DNA of 39,123 bases from Cytophagales bacterium. GTDB taxonomy: Bacteria > Bacteroidota > Bacteroidia > Cytophagales > Cyclobacteriaceae. Positions 32,463-39,123 of this stretch are shown piece after piece (the first letter of the stretch is position 1; each line of letters starts with the position of its first letter). The notes below the pieces were generated by a model. It did not search any database, was not told the DNA's origin, and saw only the letters and a program-made list of their open reading frames with translations. The stretch spans positions 1-39,123 of the forward strand of contig JAKSBZ010000045.1 in assembly GCA_022360875.1 (NCBI GenBank), written 5' to 3'. A program made the translations under genes and the position numbers.

Positions 32463-33830
32463 ATGAAATTCCGTTTTTTTCTGCTTCTGACCTGTTTGCT
32501 GGCAGCGGCTTTTTTTCGATGCAAGCCTTCCGATGAGGAGTTTTCTAGCGCAAGAGACCTTCGGATAGTTTTTTCGGCCGATACGCTTTCGTTCGATACG
32601 CTTCTGGCCACGCGTCCCAGCCTTTCGAAGCGGCTGACAGTCAGAAATCCGAACAGTTCGGCCGTAATGCTTGAATCTGTTCGCCTTGAAAAAGACGGAG
32701 GGCCGTATGAGCTGATTGTGAACGGAAGAAAAGCAAATGCCGTTCAGAATCTGCCGCTTTTTGGAAAAGACAGCTTGCTTGTTGTAGTTGATCTTACGGT
32801 GCCGGAAAAAGACCAGTCGGAGCCGTTTCCTGTGCAGGACCGCATTCTTTTTGAGCTGAACGGCAGCCGGCAGCAGGTTGTACTTGAGGCGTGGGGACAG
32901 CAGGCTCGCTTTTTTGGAAAGACCAGAATCTCGAAAGACTGCACGTTTACGGCAGCCCGGCCTTATCTGCTTTCAGACACGCTTTTTGTTGAGAAAAATG
33001 CGCAGCTGACCATTGAGGCTGGTGCTAAAATTTATTGCCAGCCTAATGCCTGTGTTTGGATTGATGGAACGCTGGACGTTAGAGGCGATTCAGACGGCCG
33101 TGTTGTTTTTCGAAATGAAAGATCCGACGGGCGCTATGCTTACGCGCCCGGGCAGTGGAAGGGAATTGTTTTTAATAATACTGGTGAAAACCACAGAATG
33201 GTCTATGCCGATGTCCTCAATGCTGTTGACGGGATACAGGTGCTGCAGCAAGAGCCGGGCGGATTGCTTGAGCTGAACGGTGTAATCGTCCAGAACGCGC
33301 TTAAGAATGTGCTTTATGCTGAAAACACACAGCTGCGTGCGGTGAACTGCCTCTTCGCTAATGCGGGAGGCGCGCTCGTCAAAGCAGAAAGCGCTCAGCT
33401 TCGCTTCGAGCACTGCACGATGGTAAACCACGGTTTGGGACTGATACCTCAGGAGCCGGTTTTTTCAGCATCGGACAAGAAATTCAGCCGTTCGGTGCGG
33501 ATAACTGTTCTGCATTCTATTCTTGACGGGAGCAAACAGGAAAATCTCCTAACGGATTTTGCAAACAGCGAGAGCCGGTTCGAGATAAAAAACTCATTGG
33601 TTCGGACAGAGAAGACTATGGACGGCACAAGCCTCAACTTGAACGACTTACAAAATCGCGTGAATTTTCAGAATATCAGGGCGTTCGACTACCGGCTTGA
33701 CAGCATGAATGTTTCCGCGGCAAAAGACAGAAGCGTTAATTCTGGAACAGCTGCGGATTTGCTGGGAAAAGCACGGGACGAAAAGCCGGATTTGGGTGCT
33801 TACGAGCAGTTTATCAGAAAAGAAAAATAA
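32463..33830 (+). CDS. Bacteroidota-type lipoprotein with right-handed beta-helix region
   Basis: A 455-residue protein from the ATG at 32463; the frame is open from 32271 but only this Met gives a signal sequence (FFLLLTCLLAAAFFRC, putative lipidated Cys20; Arg at -1 is unusual). The N-terminal domain IVFSADTLSFDTLLATRPS then RLTVRNPNSSAVMLESVRLE is typical of a Bacteroidota lipoprotein family. From about residue 165, LTIEAGAKIYCQPNACVWID and then short beta-rich rungs (VYADVLNAVDGIQVL, LRAVNCLFANAGGALV) suggest a parallel beta-helix. It is probably surface-exposed, possibly glycan binding; function unknown. The TonB receptor gene follows 94 bases on. Confidence 0.82.
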   Translation: MKFRFFLLLTCLLAAAFFRCKPSDEEFSSARDLRIVFSADTLSFDTLLATRPSLSKRLTVRNPNSSAVMLESVRLEKDGGPYELIVNGRKANAVQNLPLFGKDSLLVVVDLTVPEKDQSEPFPVQDRILFELNGSRQQVVLEAWGQQARFFGKTRISKDCTFTAARPYLLSDTLFVEKNAQLTIEAGAKIYCQPNACVWIDGTLDVRGDSDGRVVFRNERSDGRYAYAPGQWKGIVFNNTGENHRMVYADVLNAVDGIQVLQQEPGGLLELNGVIVQNALKNVLYAENTQLRAVNCLFANAGGALVKAESAQLRFEHCTMVNHGLGLIPQEPVFSASDKKFSRSVRITVLHSILDGSKQENLLTDFANSESRFEIKNSLVRTEKTMDGTSLNLNDLQNRVNFQNIRAFDYRLDSMNVSAAKDRSVNSGTAADLLGKARDEKPDLGAYEQFIRKEK

Positions 33831-33924
33831 TAACGCAGCTGAGGCGGCAGATTTTCTTCTCAAGTCTGTTTTGTGTGCATATAAGTGATTGTTTTTGGTA
33901 AAGTCTTTGGCAAACAGTAGATCT

Positions 33925-36315
33925 ATGCATTTCAGATTCGTCTTGTTTTTTGTCTTTTTTTTCAAAAGCTTTTTGGTGTTTGCGCAGTCGGGGATTCTTC
34001 GGGGAAAAGTCAGCCAGGCTCTTACCAATGATCCGGTGGCGTTTGCCAGCGTGGCTGTAGAAGGCGAAAGTGCTGGAGCGATTACCGATGAACAGGGCGG
34101 GTTTGAAATAACAGGTCTGGAACCGGGGCTTTACAATGTTATAGTCAGTTCTGTTGGCTATGCCTCGCAGACGGTTTTCGAAGTCGAGGTTTCTATAGCG
34201 CGGCCGGCGGTTCTTGAAATACGTCTGGAAGCCGCCGCAACGGAGCTTGAAGCTGTGGAGGTCATTGCCTCGTTTTCGCGCAACGCGGAAAGTCCGGTAA
34301 GTCTCCGTTCCATCGGACCGAACGAAATTCAGCGGGCTCCCGGCGGCAACCGGGACATTTCAAAAGTGGTGCTGTCGCTTCCCGGCGTGGCGAGCGCCAC
34401 ATCATTCCGCAACGACATTCTGGTTCGGGGCGGCTCGCCTGCAGAGAATAAATATTTTCTTGATGGCATCGAGGTGCCGGTAATCAATCACTTTCAGACC
34501 CAGGGTTCAACGGGCGGGGCGATCGGGATGATAAACGTGGATTTTATCAAGCAGGTGGATTTTTATTCGGGCGCTTTTCCGGCAAACCGCGGCAATGCGC
34601 TGAGTTCGGTGTTCGATTTTGTTCAGAAAGACGGCCGCTCGGACGAGTGGACATTCAATGCGGCCGTGGGAGCCACCGATATCGGACTGAGTACGGAAGG
34701 CCCTGTTTCCGAGAATTCGTCGCTTGTTTTTTCGGTCAGGCGCTCCTATTTGCAGTTTCTTTTTAAAGCGCTGGATTTGTCTTTTCTGCCGACATACAAT
34801 GACTTGCAGTTTAAATACCAGTATAAAATTGGCGCAAAAGACAAGCTGACTTTGCTCGGGCTTGGAGCGGTTGATGATTTCAGACTGAACCTGGATGCCA
34901 ACAAAACCAAGGAGCAGCGCTACACGCTCAACAACCTTCCTGTCAATACGCAGTGGAATTATACACTGGGAGCGAAGTGGGAGCATTTCCGCGAAAACGG
35001 TCATTATACACTTGTGCTAAGCCGGAGCGTGCTGAACAACGAAGCTGAAAAGTACCGCGGCAATGACGACAGCGATCCTGACAACAAATTGCTGGACTAT
35101 GGTTCCCGTGAAATGGAGAACAAGTTGCGCGCGGAAGATTACCGCAGGCTGGCTTCGGGGTATACGCTGCAATATGGCGCAGGTTTGGAGTACATTCGCT
35201 ATAGGGTGAATACGTTCAGTCTTGTGCCTACAGCGGGCGGTGTGGTTCCTAAAGATTTCGACTCTGAACTGGATTTGATGAAGTGGTCTGCTTTTGCGCA
35301 GCTGAGCAAAGAGTATTTGAATAACAAGCTTAGTTTGTCGCTGGGTATTCGTGCAGACGCCGCAAGCTATTCGGAAGAGATGCGAAACATGTTGGAGCAG
35401 CTGTCTCCGCGTTTTTCGGTATCTTATGCGCTCAGCAGCAGGTGGGCTGTCAATTTCAATGCAGGCATTTACTACCAGATGCCGAGCTATACTGTGCTGG
35501 GCTATCGGGATACGAATACAAACCAGCTGCAGAATAAACTGAACGGCTTGCGTTTTATTCAGGGAAATCATCTTGTGGCGGGCATTTCTTATCAAACATC
35601 TTTTAACAGCAAGTTCGAGGCGGAGGGATTCTGGAAAACTTACAGCGATTACCCGTTTCTGGTCCGGGATTCAGTAAACCTGGCAAATTTCGGCGCCGGT
35701 TATGGCGTAGTGGGCAACGACGAAGTGGAATCCACGGGAAAGGGGCGCGCTTACGGATTGGAGCTGGCGTATCAGCAAAAGCTGTGGAAAGGGTTTTACG
35801 GAATTGCGGCCTATACATTGGTGAAGAGCGAGTTCACGGACAATAAGGGCAGCTATGTGCCGTCTTCATGGGACAGCAGGCACATTATCAGTCTGACGGG
35901 CGGCAAGAAGTTTAAGAAAAACTGGGAGCTGGGCTTTCGCTGGCGATACCTGACCGGCGCGCCGTATACGCCTTACGACTTGGAGAGCTCATTGCTCATC
36001 GAAAACTGGCGCGTAAGCCCCAAAGGGCTGCTGGATTTCAGCGCGCTAAACACCGGGCGGCTGGAGGCATTTCATGCGCTGAATGTGCGGCTCGACAAGA
36101 AATATTATTTCAGAAAGTGGACCTTGAGGCTGTATCTGGATATTGAGAATCTGTACGGAAGCAAGGTGAAAGGTCCGGATGCCATCGATGTTGTCCGGAA
36201 CGCCAGCGGAGAGCCGGAAACCGATCCTCAAAGGCCGACGCACTATCTGCCCGACTTTATCAGGAATGAGAGCGGAACAGTCGTTCCCTCTATTGGCGTT
36301 GTGGTGGAGCTGTAA
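33925..36315 (+). CDS. TonB-dependent outer-membrane receptor (CarboxypepD_reg-like)
   Basis: A 796-residue receptor from the ATG at 33925; signal peptide about 1-20 (ending VFA). Residues about 24-110 are a CarboxypepD_reg-like domain (GKVSQALTNDPVAFASVAVE, then ITDEQGGFEITGLEPGLYNV). The plug follows (IQRAPGGNRDISKVVLSLPG, then LVRGGSPAENKYFLDGIEV) and then a beta-barrel rich in alternating aromatic residues to the C-terminus. It imports an unknown substrate with TonB energy. No SusD partner is adjacent, so a polysaccharide-utilisation locus is unlikely; the plug style, ending at VDFYSGAFPANRGNALSSV, resembles non-SusC receptors. Confidence 0.92.
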   Translation: MHFRFVLFFVFFFKSFLVFAQSGILRGKVSQALTNDPVAFASVAVEGESAGAITDEQGGFEITGLEPGLYNVIVSSVGYASQTVFEVEVSIARPAVLEIRLEAAATELEAVEVIASFSRNAESPVSLRSIGPNEIQRAPGGNRDISKVVLSLPGVASATSFRNDILVRGGSPAENKYFLDGIEVPVINHFQTQGSTGGAIGMINVDFIKQVDFYSGAFPANRGNALSSVFDFVQKDGRSDEWTFNAAVGATDIGLSTEGPVSENSSLVFSVRRSYLQFLFKALDLSFLPTYNDLQFKYQYKIGAKDKLTLLGLGAVDDFRLNLDANKTKEQRYTLNNLPVNTQWNYTLGAKWEHFRENGHYTLVLSRSVLNNEAEKYRGNDDSDPDNKLLDYGSREMENKLRAEDYRRLASGYTLQYGAGLEYIRYRVNTFSLVPTAGGVVPKDFDSELDLMKWSAFAQLSKEYLNNKLSLSLGIRADAASYSEEMRNMLEQLSPRFSVSYALSSRWAVNFNAGIYYQMPSYTVLGYRDTNTNQLQNKLNGLRFIQGNHLVAGISYQTSFNSKFEAEGFWKTYSDYPFLVRDSVNLANFGAGYGVVGNDEVESTGKGRAYGLELAYQQKLWKGFYGIAAYTLVKSEFTDNKGSYVPSSWDSRHIISLTGGKKFKKNWELGFRWRYLTGAPYTPYDLESSLLIENWRVSPKGLLDFSALNTGRLEAFHALNVRLDKKYYFRKWTLRLYLDIENLYGSKVKGPDAIDVVRNASGEPETDPQRPTHYLPDFIRNESGTVVPSIGVVVEL

Positions 36316-36436
36316 AGGTTTTGGCTGATTTTTTTGGCATGCGTCCGTCTCATTTCAAAATATTAAATAATGTTTGCTTAAATCCCTCCAAAAAACTTTC
36401 TTGTAAAAAGAATTTATTTTTTATAAAAATAAACTT

Positions 36437-36910
36437 ATGATTTTTGAGTGGATTCTGATTGTTCTTTTAGTCCTGATAGGCACCGGTCTTATTGTCGCCG
36501 AAGTGATTTTTATTCCCGGCACTACAATTGTCGGCATCCTCGGGCTTACTTTCTCTATTCTGGGGATTGTGTTTGCCTACTCTTCTTTGGGCTCTGCGGC
36601 AGGAACCGCCATCTTGATAGGGTCGATTGTCGTGAATTTTTCGATGCTTATTTATGCGCTTCGCTCGGATGTGTGGAGCCGTTTTTCGCTGAAAACCAAA
36701 AACAAAGCGCGGGTGAACGAGGTGTCCGGCGACAATCTGTATGTGGGTATGGAAGGCGAATGCGTCTCTGATCTGAAGCCGATCGGCAATGCGGAATTCG
36801 GCCAGCAAAAGATTCAGGTGCGTTCGCTGGGCTCCTTTGTGGATGCAGGAACACGCGTGAAGATCATTCGGATAGAATCAAATAAAGTGATTGTAGAACC
36901 ATTAACCTAA
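36437..36910 (+). CDS. NfeD-like membrane protein
   Basis: A 157-residue protein with three or four membrane helices (about 4-24, 28-48, 54-78) and a C-terminal OB-fold domain (about 95-157, [17 protein letters not shown], then [20 protein letters not shown]). NfeD proteins pair with flotillin-like or stomatin-like proteins and help their membrane assembly. The floA gene starts 5 bases after its stop, a typical nfeD-floA pair. This is the short NfeD1b-like form without the serine protease domain. Confidence 0.9.
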   Translation: MIFEWILIVLLVLIGTGLIVAEVIFIPGTTIVGILGLTFSILGIVFAYSSLGSAAGTAILIGSIVVNFSMLIYALRSDVWSRFSLKTKNKARVNEVSGDNLYVGMEGECVSDLKPIGNAEFGQQKIQVRSLGSFVDAGTRVKIIRIESNKVIVEPLT

Positions 36911-36915
36911 TTTCG

Positions 36916-37902
36916 ATGGAAGCATTGGCCATAATAGCCTTGATTGCAGCGGGTTTTGTCCTGCTCTTAATTTTTCTTTACTATGTACCTGTGGGGCTGT
37001 GGGTGACCGCAATTTTTTCGGGTGTTCGGGTAAGCTTGCTGGACATGATCGCCATGCGAATCCGAAAAGTGCCGCCAAAAATTGTTGTCAACTCGCTGAT
37101 TACTGCGCAGAAAGCCGGCTTGAGTGTTGTTTCTCAGGAAATAGAAACGCACTATCTGGCGGGCGGTAATGTGCCATCGGTGATCAAAGCGCTGATTTCC
37201 GCTGACAAGGCAAACATCAGCCTGAGCTGGAAGCAGGCAACGGCCATCGACTTGGCCGGACGCGAAGTGTTTGAGGCGGTGCAGATTTCGGTGAATCCGA
37301 AGGTGATCACTACGCCGAAGGTTTCTGCCGTGGCTGCAGACGGGATTCAGCTGAAAGCCGAAGCGCGCGTGACCGTGCGGGCCAATATTCAGCAGCTGGT
37401 CGGAGGAGCCGGCGAGGATACTATTCTGGCCCGTGTTGGCGAAGGCATTGTAACCTCTATTGGTTCGGCGAACAACCATAAGGAAGTGCTGGAGAATCCG
37501 GACAAAATTTCCAAACTGGTGTTGCAGCGCGGACTGGACTCGGGAACGGCTTTCGAGATTCTTTCGATTGATATTGCGGATGTTGACGTTGGAAAGAACA
37601 TCGGTGCGATTTTGCAGACTGACCAGGCTGAGGCCGACTTGAAAGTGGCTAAAGCGAAGGCCGAAGAGCGCAGAGCAATGGCTGTGGCTGTTGAGCAGGA
37701 AATGAAAGCCAAATCGCAGGAGATGCGCGCCAAGGTGATCGAGGCCGAAGCGGAAGTGCCGATGGCAATGGCTGAAGCGTTCCGTTCGGGAAATTTGGGC
37801 GTGATGGATTATTATAAAATGCAGAACATCAAGGCGGATACCAGCATGAGGGATTCGATTTCCAAAGAAGAAGATGATGACGATGATACTAAGGATAAAT
37901 AA
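36916..37902 (+). CDS. floA: Flotillin-like protein FloA
   Basis: A 328-residue membrane-associated scaffold (UPF0365 family). One hydrophobic hairpin (about 4-35) anchors an SPFH-like domain. Family blocks are clear: [59 protein letters not shown] and [20 protein letters not shown]. An Ala/Glu-rich coiled coil follows ([19 protein letters not shown]), and an acidic tail ends [11 protein letters not shown]. FloA organises membrane microdomains with NfeD, here encoded just upstream. A strong terminator follows. Confidence 0.96.
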   Translation: MEALAIIALIAAGFVLLLIFLYYVPVGLWVTAIFSGVRVSLLDMIAMRIRKVPPKIVVNSLITAQKAGLSVVSQEIETHYLAGGNVPSVIKALISADKANISLSWKQATAIDLAGREVFEAVQISVNPKVITTPKVSAVAADGIQLKAEARVTVRANIQQLVGGAGEDTILARVGEGIVTSIGSANNHKEVLENPDKISKLVLQRGLDSGTAFEILSIDIADVDVGKNIGAILQTDQAEADLKVAKAKAEERRAMAVAVEQEMKAKSQEMRAKVIEAEAEVPMAMAEAFRSGNLGVMDYYKMQNIKADTSMRDSISKEEDDDDDTKDK

Positions 37903-37968
37903 TAATTAAGCTTTAGATTAGGCTGAATAATTGAAATTGCCGCATAAGAATGTGCGGCAGTTTGTTAG

Positions 37969-38017
37969 CAAGGGCAAAGACGAGCACAGGGTGTTTGTCC
38001 TTGCCCTTGTTTTTTTT
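37969..38017 (+). terminator. Intrinsic terminator of nfeD-floA
   Basis: The perfect 9-bp stem CAAGGGCAA/TTGCCCTTG (37969-37977 with 38001-38009), extendable by GAC/GTC past one mismatch, is followed by eight T. Confidence 0.85.
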
Positions 38018-38123
38018 GGGGACCGGTTTTTGGGGCAGTCAAAACAGCGGGAAGGTGTTTGAGTTTTGTTGTGTCCGCTTGGTTTGTGTGGCCTGTATTT
38101 AACAGAAATTCACATTTTTATAA

Positions 38124-38154
38124 TTGGAAACCAGTCAATTAATCTCTACTTTTG
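38124..38154 (+). promoter_or_regulatory. Promoter of the small secreted protein gene
   Basis: TTG (38124-38126), 20 bases, then TACTTTTG (38147-38154), a good fit to the Bacteroidota consensus. Leader to the ATG at 38210 is about 50 bases. Confidence 0.6.
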
Positions 38155-38209
38155 TTTATTCTTAACTGGTTTAAAATGAAAATATGATTTAGAATATTAC
38201 AGCTTGATT

Positions 38210-38626
38210 ATGAAATGGATGCGGTGTGTTTTTGTGGGGCTTTGGTTTCTGGCTGCAAGCAGTTTATGCATGGCCCAGAGCGACAAGCCGATGGTGGGGC
38301 TGAAAACCACCCAGAATCAAGTGAATATTATTTCGTATTCGGATTTTTTGAACTTGACTATTGATAATTCCACTCTCAAAGATCTTAAACTTGAAGTTTA
38401 CAATATTATCGGCGGCACGCAGAAGCTGAGGGTCCAGGAGGTTAAGAAAAACAAGAATTACAAGATTGACACGAAGAAGCTGGCCACTGGCTATTATTTA
38501 TTAGTGCTCAAGGATTCCCGCACCAAATTCAACCAAGCCTATCGTTTTCGAAAAATCCTGAAAGAGGGCACTTCTAAAAAAAACAATTCCAGCGACAGCA
38601 AAGCAAGCAAGGGAACTGAAAAGTAA
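38210..38626 (+). CDS. Small secreted protein with T9SS sorting-domain-like fold
   Basis: A 138-residue protein from the ATG at 38210, with a signal peptide (about 1-22, ending SLCMA). The mature core, about residues 32-115, has the pattern of the type IX secretion C-terminal domain (type A): LKLEVYNIIGGTQKL, then the LATGYYLLVLKDS turn and QAYRFRKIL as last strand. Unlike a normal sorting signal it makes up the whole protein and is followed by a ~20-residue Lys/Ser-rich tail instead of ending at the last strand. It may therefore be a free-standing domain rather than a cargo signal. It has its own promoter; the next genes are convergent tRNAs. Confidence 0.75.
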   Translation: MKWMRCVFVGLWFLAASSLCMAQSDKPMVGLKTTQNQVNIISYSDFLNLTIDNSTLKDLKLEVYNIIGGTQKLRVQEVKKNKNYKIDTKKLATGYYLLVLKDSRTKFNQAYRFRKILKEGTSKKNNSSDSKASKGTEK

Positions 38627-38803
38627 GCGGCAGCTTGCTGAATTTTTTTGTTGCTTGGACATTTAGATTACTCAAATCCGTTGGAGGGACGCTGCAATTT
38701 TATTGAATTTCCAGCTTTTATTTAGGAATTGCTTACATTATTTTTATAAATTAATAAAAGATGAAGCGAAGCGGGAGGAGCGTTGGCCTTTAAAAATTTT
38801 TAT

Positions 38804-38841
38804 AACAAAAAAAGCGCTTGACATTTTATGCAAAGCGCTTT
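38804..38841 (-). terminator. Intrinsic terminator of the tRNA-Phe cluster
   Basis: On the minus strand AAAGCGCTT/AAGCGCTTT (38833-38841 with 38811-38819) has a 13-base loop and is followed by a T run. It lies 8 bases past the last tRNA. Confidence 0.8.
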
Positions 38842-38848
38842 GGTAAAG

Positions 38849-38921
38849 TGGTGATGAGTGGGCTCGAACCACCGACTCACGGATTTTCAGTCCGATGCTC
38901 TACCAACTGAGCTACATCACC
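38849..38921 (-). tRNA. tRNA-Phe (anticodon GAA), copy 1
   Basis: A complete 73-base cloverleaf on the minus strand: acceptor GGTGATG/CATCACC, anticodon loop CTGAAAA (GAA, plus-strand 38886-38888), discriminator A. CCA is not encoded (next bases CTTT). Promoter-distal copy of an identical trio. Confidence 0.96.
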
Positions 38922-38940
38922 AACTGATGTTATGGAAATT

Positions 38941-39046
38941 AAAATGCCGGCTGGTGGTGATGAGTGGGCTCGAACCACCGACTCACGGATTTTCAGTCCG
39001 ATGCTCTACCAACTGAGCTACATCACCAGAAGCAACCCGGCATTTT
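38941..39046 (-). repeat. 10-bp inverted repeat around the middle tRNA-Phe
   Basis: AAAATGCCGG (38941-38950) and CCGGCATTTT (39037-39046) are perfect complements in the two tRNA spacers. In the transcript they would close a stem around copy 2. Confidence 0.55.
38955..39027 (-). tRNA. tRNA-Phe (anticodon GAA), copy 2
   Basis: Identical in sequence to copies 1 and 3. Unlike them it is followed directly by an encoded CCA (38952-38954). It is flanked by a perfect 10-base inverted repeat (38941-38950 and 39037-39046) that could pair leader and trailer of its precursor. Confidence 0.96.
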
Positions 39047-39050
39047 GTTG

Positions 39051-39123
39051 TGGTGATGAGTGGGCTCGAACCACCGACTCACGGATTTTCAGTCCGATGC
39101 TCTACCAACTGAGCTACATCACC
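39051..39123 (-). tRNA. tRNA-Phe (anticodon GAA), copy 3
   Basis: Identical to copies 1 and 2; its 5' end is the last base of the window. No encoded CCA (next bases CAAC). The promoter and any further copies lie outside. Confidence 0.95.

Larger units (their letters stand above)
37903..38209. other. 307-base gap after floA
   Basis: It holds a hairpin TGCCGCA/TGCGGCA (37938-37959), the floA terminator (37969-38017) and a promoter (38124-38154) for the next gene. No coding frame is credible. Confidence 0.7.

Noticed and set aside
38849..39123. Regularly spaced repeats at the window end as a CRISPR array
   Set aside because: The repeated units are complete 73-base tRNA-Phe cloverleaves, and the spacers are of unequal length (33 and 23 bases).

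Overview
The window looks like a chromosomal segment of a Bacteroidota bacterium, probably of the Cytophagales/Flammeovirga-like part of the phylum. The evidence is: promoter boxes of the form TAnnTTTG with an upstream TTG/TTTG; few Shine-Dalgarno sequences; S16 with a long Ala/Glu tail; a CarboxypepD_reg-type TonB-dependent receptor; a beta-helix lipoprotein family typical of the phylum; a T9SS-sorting-domain-like secreted protein; and a GAF/coiled-coil/PAS membrane sensor. Most of the window is housekeeping. I see no insertion sequence, prophage, CRISPR array or defence island.

Layout. 1-5.3 kb: the 3' end of tgt, an LptF/LptG-type permease, an EamA transporter, a radical-SAM anaerobic sulfatase maturase flanked by two copies of a ~60-bp repeat, and a SPOR-domain lipoprotein. 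5.3-11.5 kb: a WxxGxW repeat protein and recF on the minus strand, then pdhA, a TPR membrane protein, ribH and an aspartate kinase, several with clear intrinsic terminators, followed by a ~560-bp gene-free stretch. 11.5-14.6 kb: an EthD-like protein, the rpsP-rimM-trmD-rplS cluster with hairpins before both ribosomal-protein genes, and tRNA-Arg(TCT) with a textbook promoter and terminator. 14.7-22.5 kb: a secreted subtilase, a two-TM protein, SUI1, a GreA-like small protein, recN and a secreted M14-family metallopeptidase. 22.7-26.1 kb: an 823-aa protein of unknown function whose C-terminal half looks like a diverged AFK/PI3-4K-type kinase, convergent with a second EamA transporter. 26.4-31 kb: nadB, convergent with a three-gene minus-strand operon (YfiR-like periplasmic protein, GAF/PAS membrane sensor without output domain, small lipoprotein). 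31.2-38.6 kb: prfA, a beta-helix lipoprotein, a TonB-dependent receptor, nfeD-floA and a small secreted protein. 38.8-39.1 kb: three identical tandem tRNA-Phe genes on the minus strand, reaching the window edge.

Functional links. rpsP-rimM-trmD-rplS, prfA, SUI1, tgt and the tRNAs serve translation. recF and recN serve recombinational repair. The permease, nfeD/floA, SPOR protein and TonB receptor serve the envelope. The best candidates for undescribed biology are the kinase-like 823-aa orphan and the YfiR/GAF-PAS/lipoprotein operon, which keeps the periplasmic input protein of a c-di-GMP circuit but pairs it with a sensor that has no cyclase or kinase. All functions are assigned by eye from motifs; no database search was possible.
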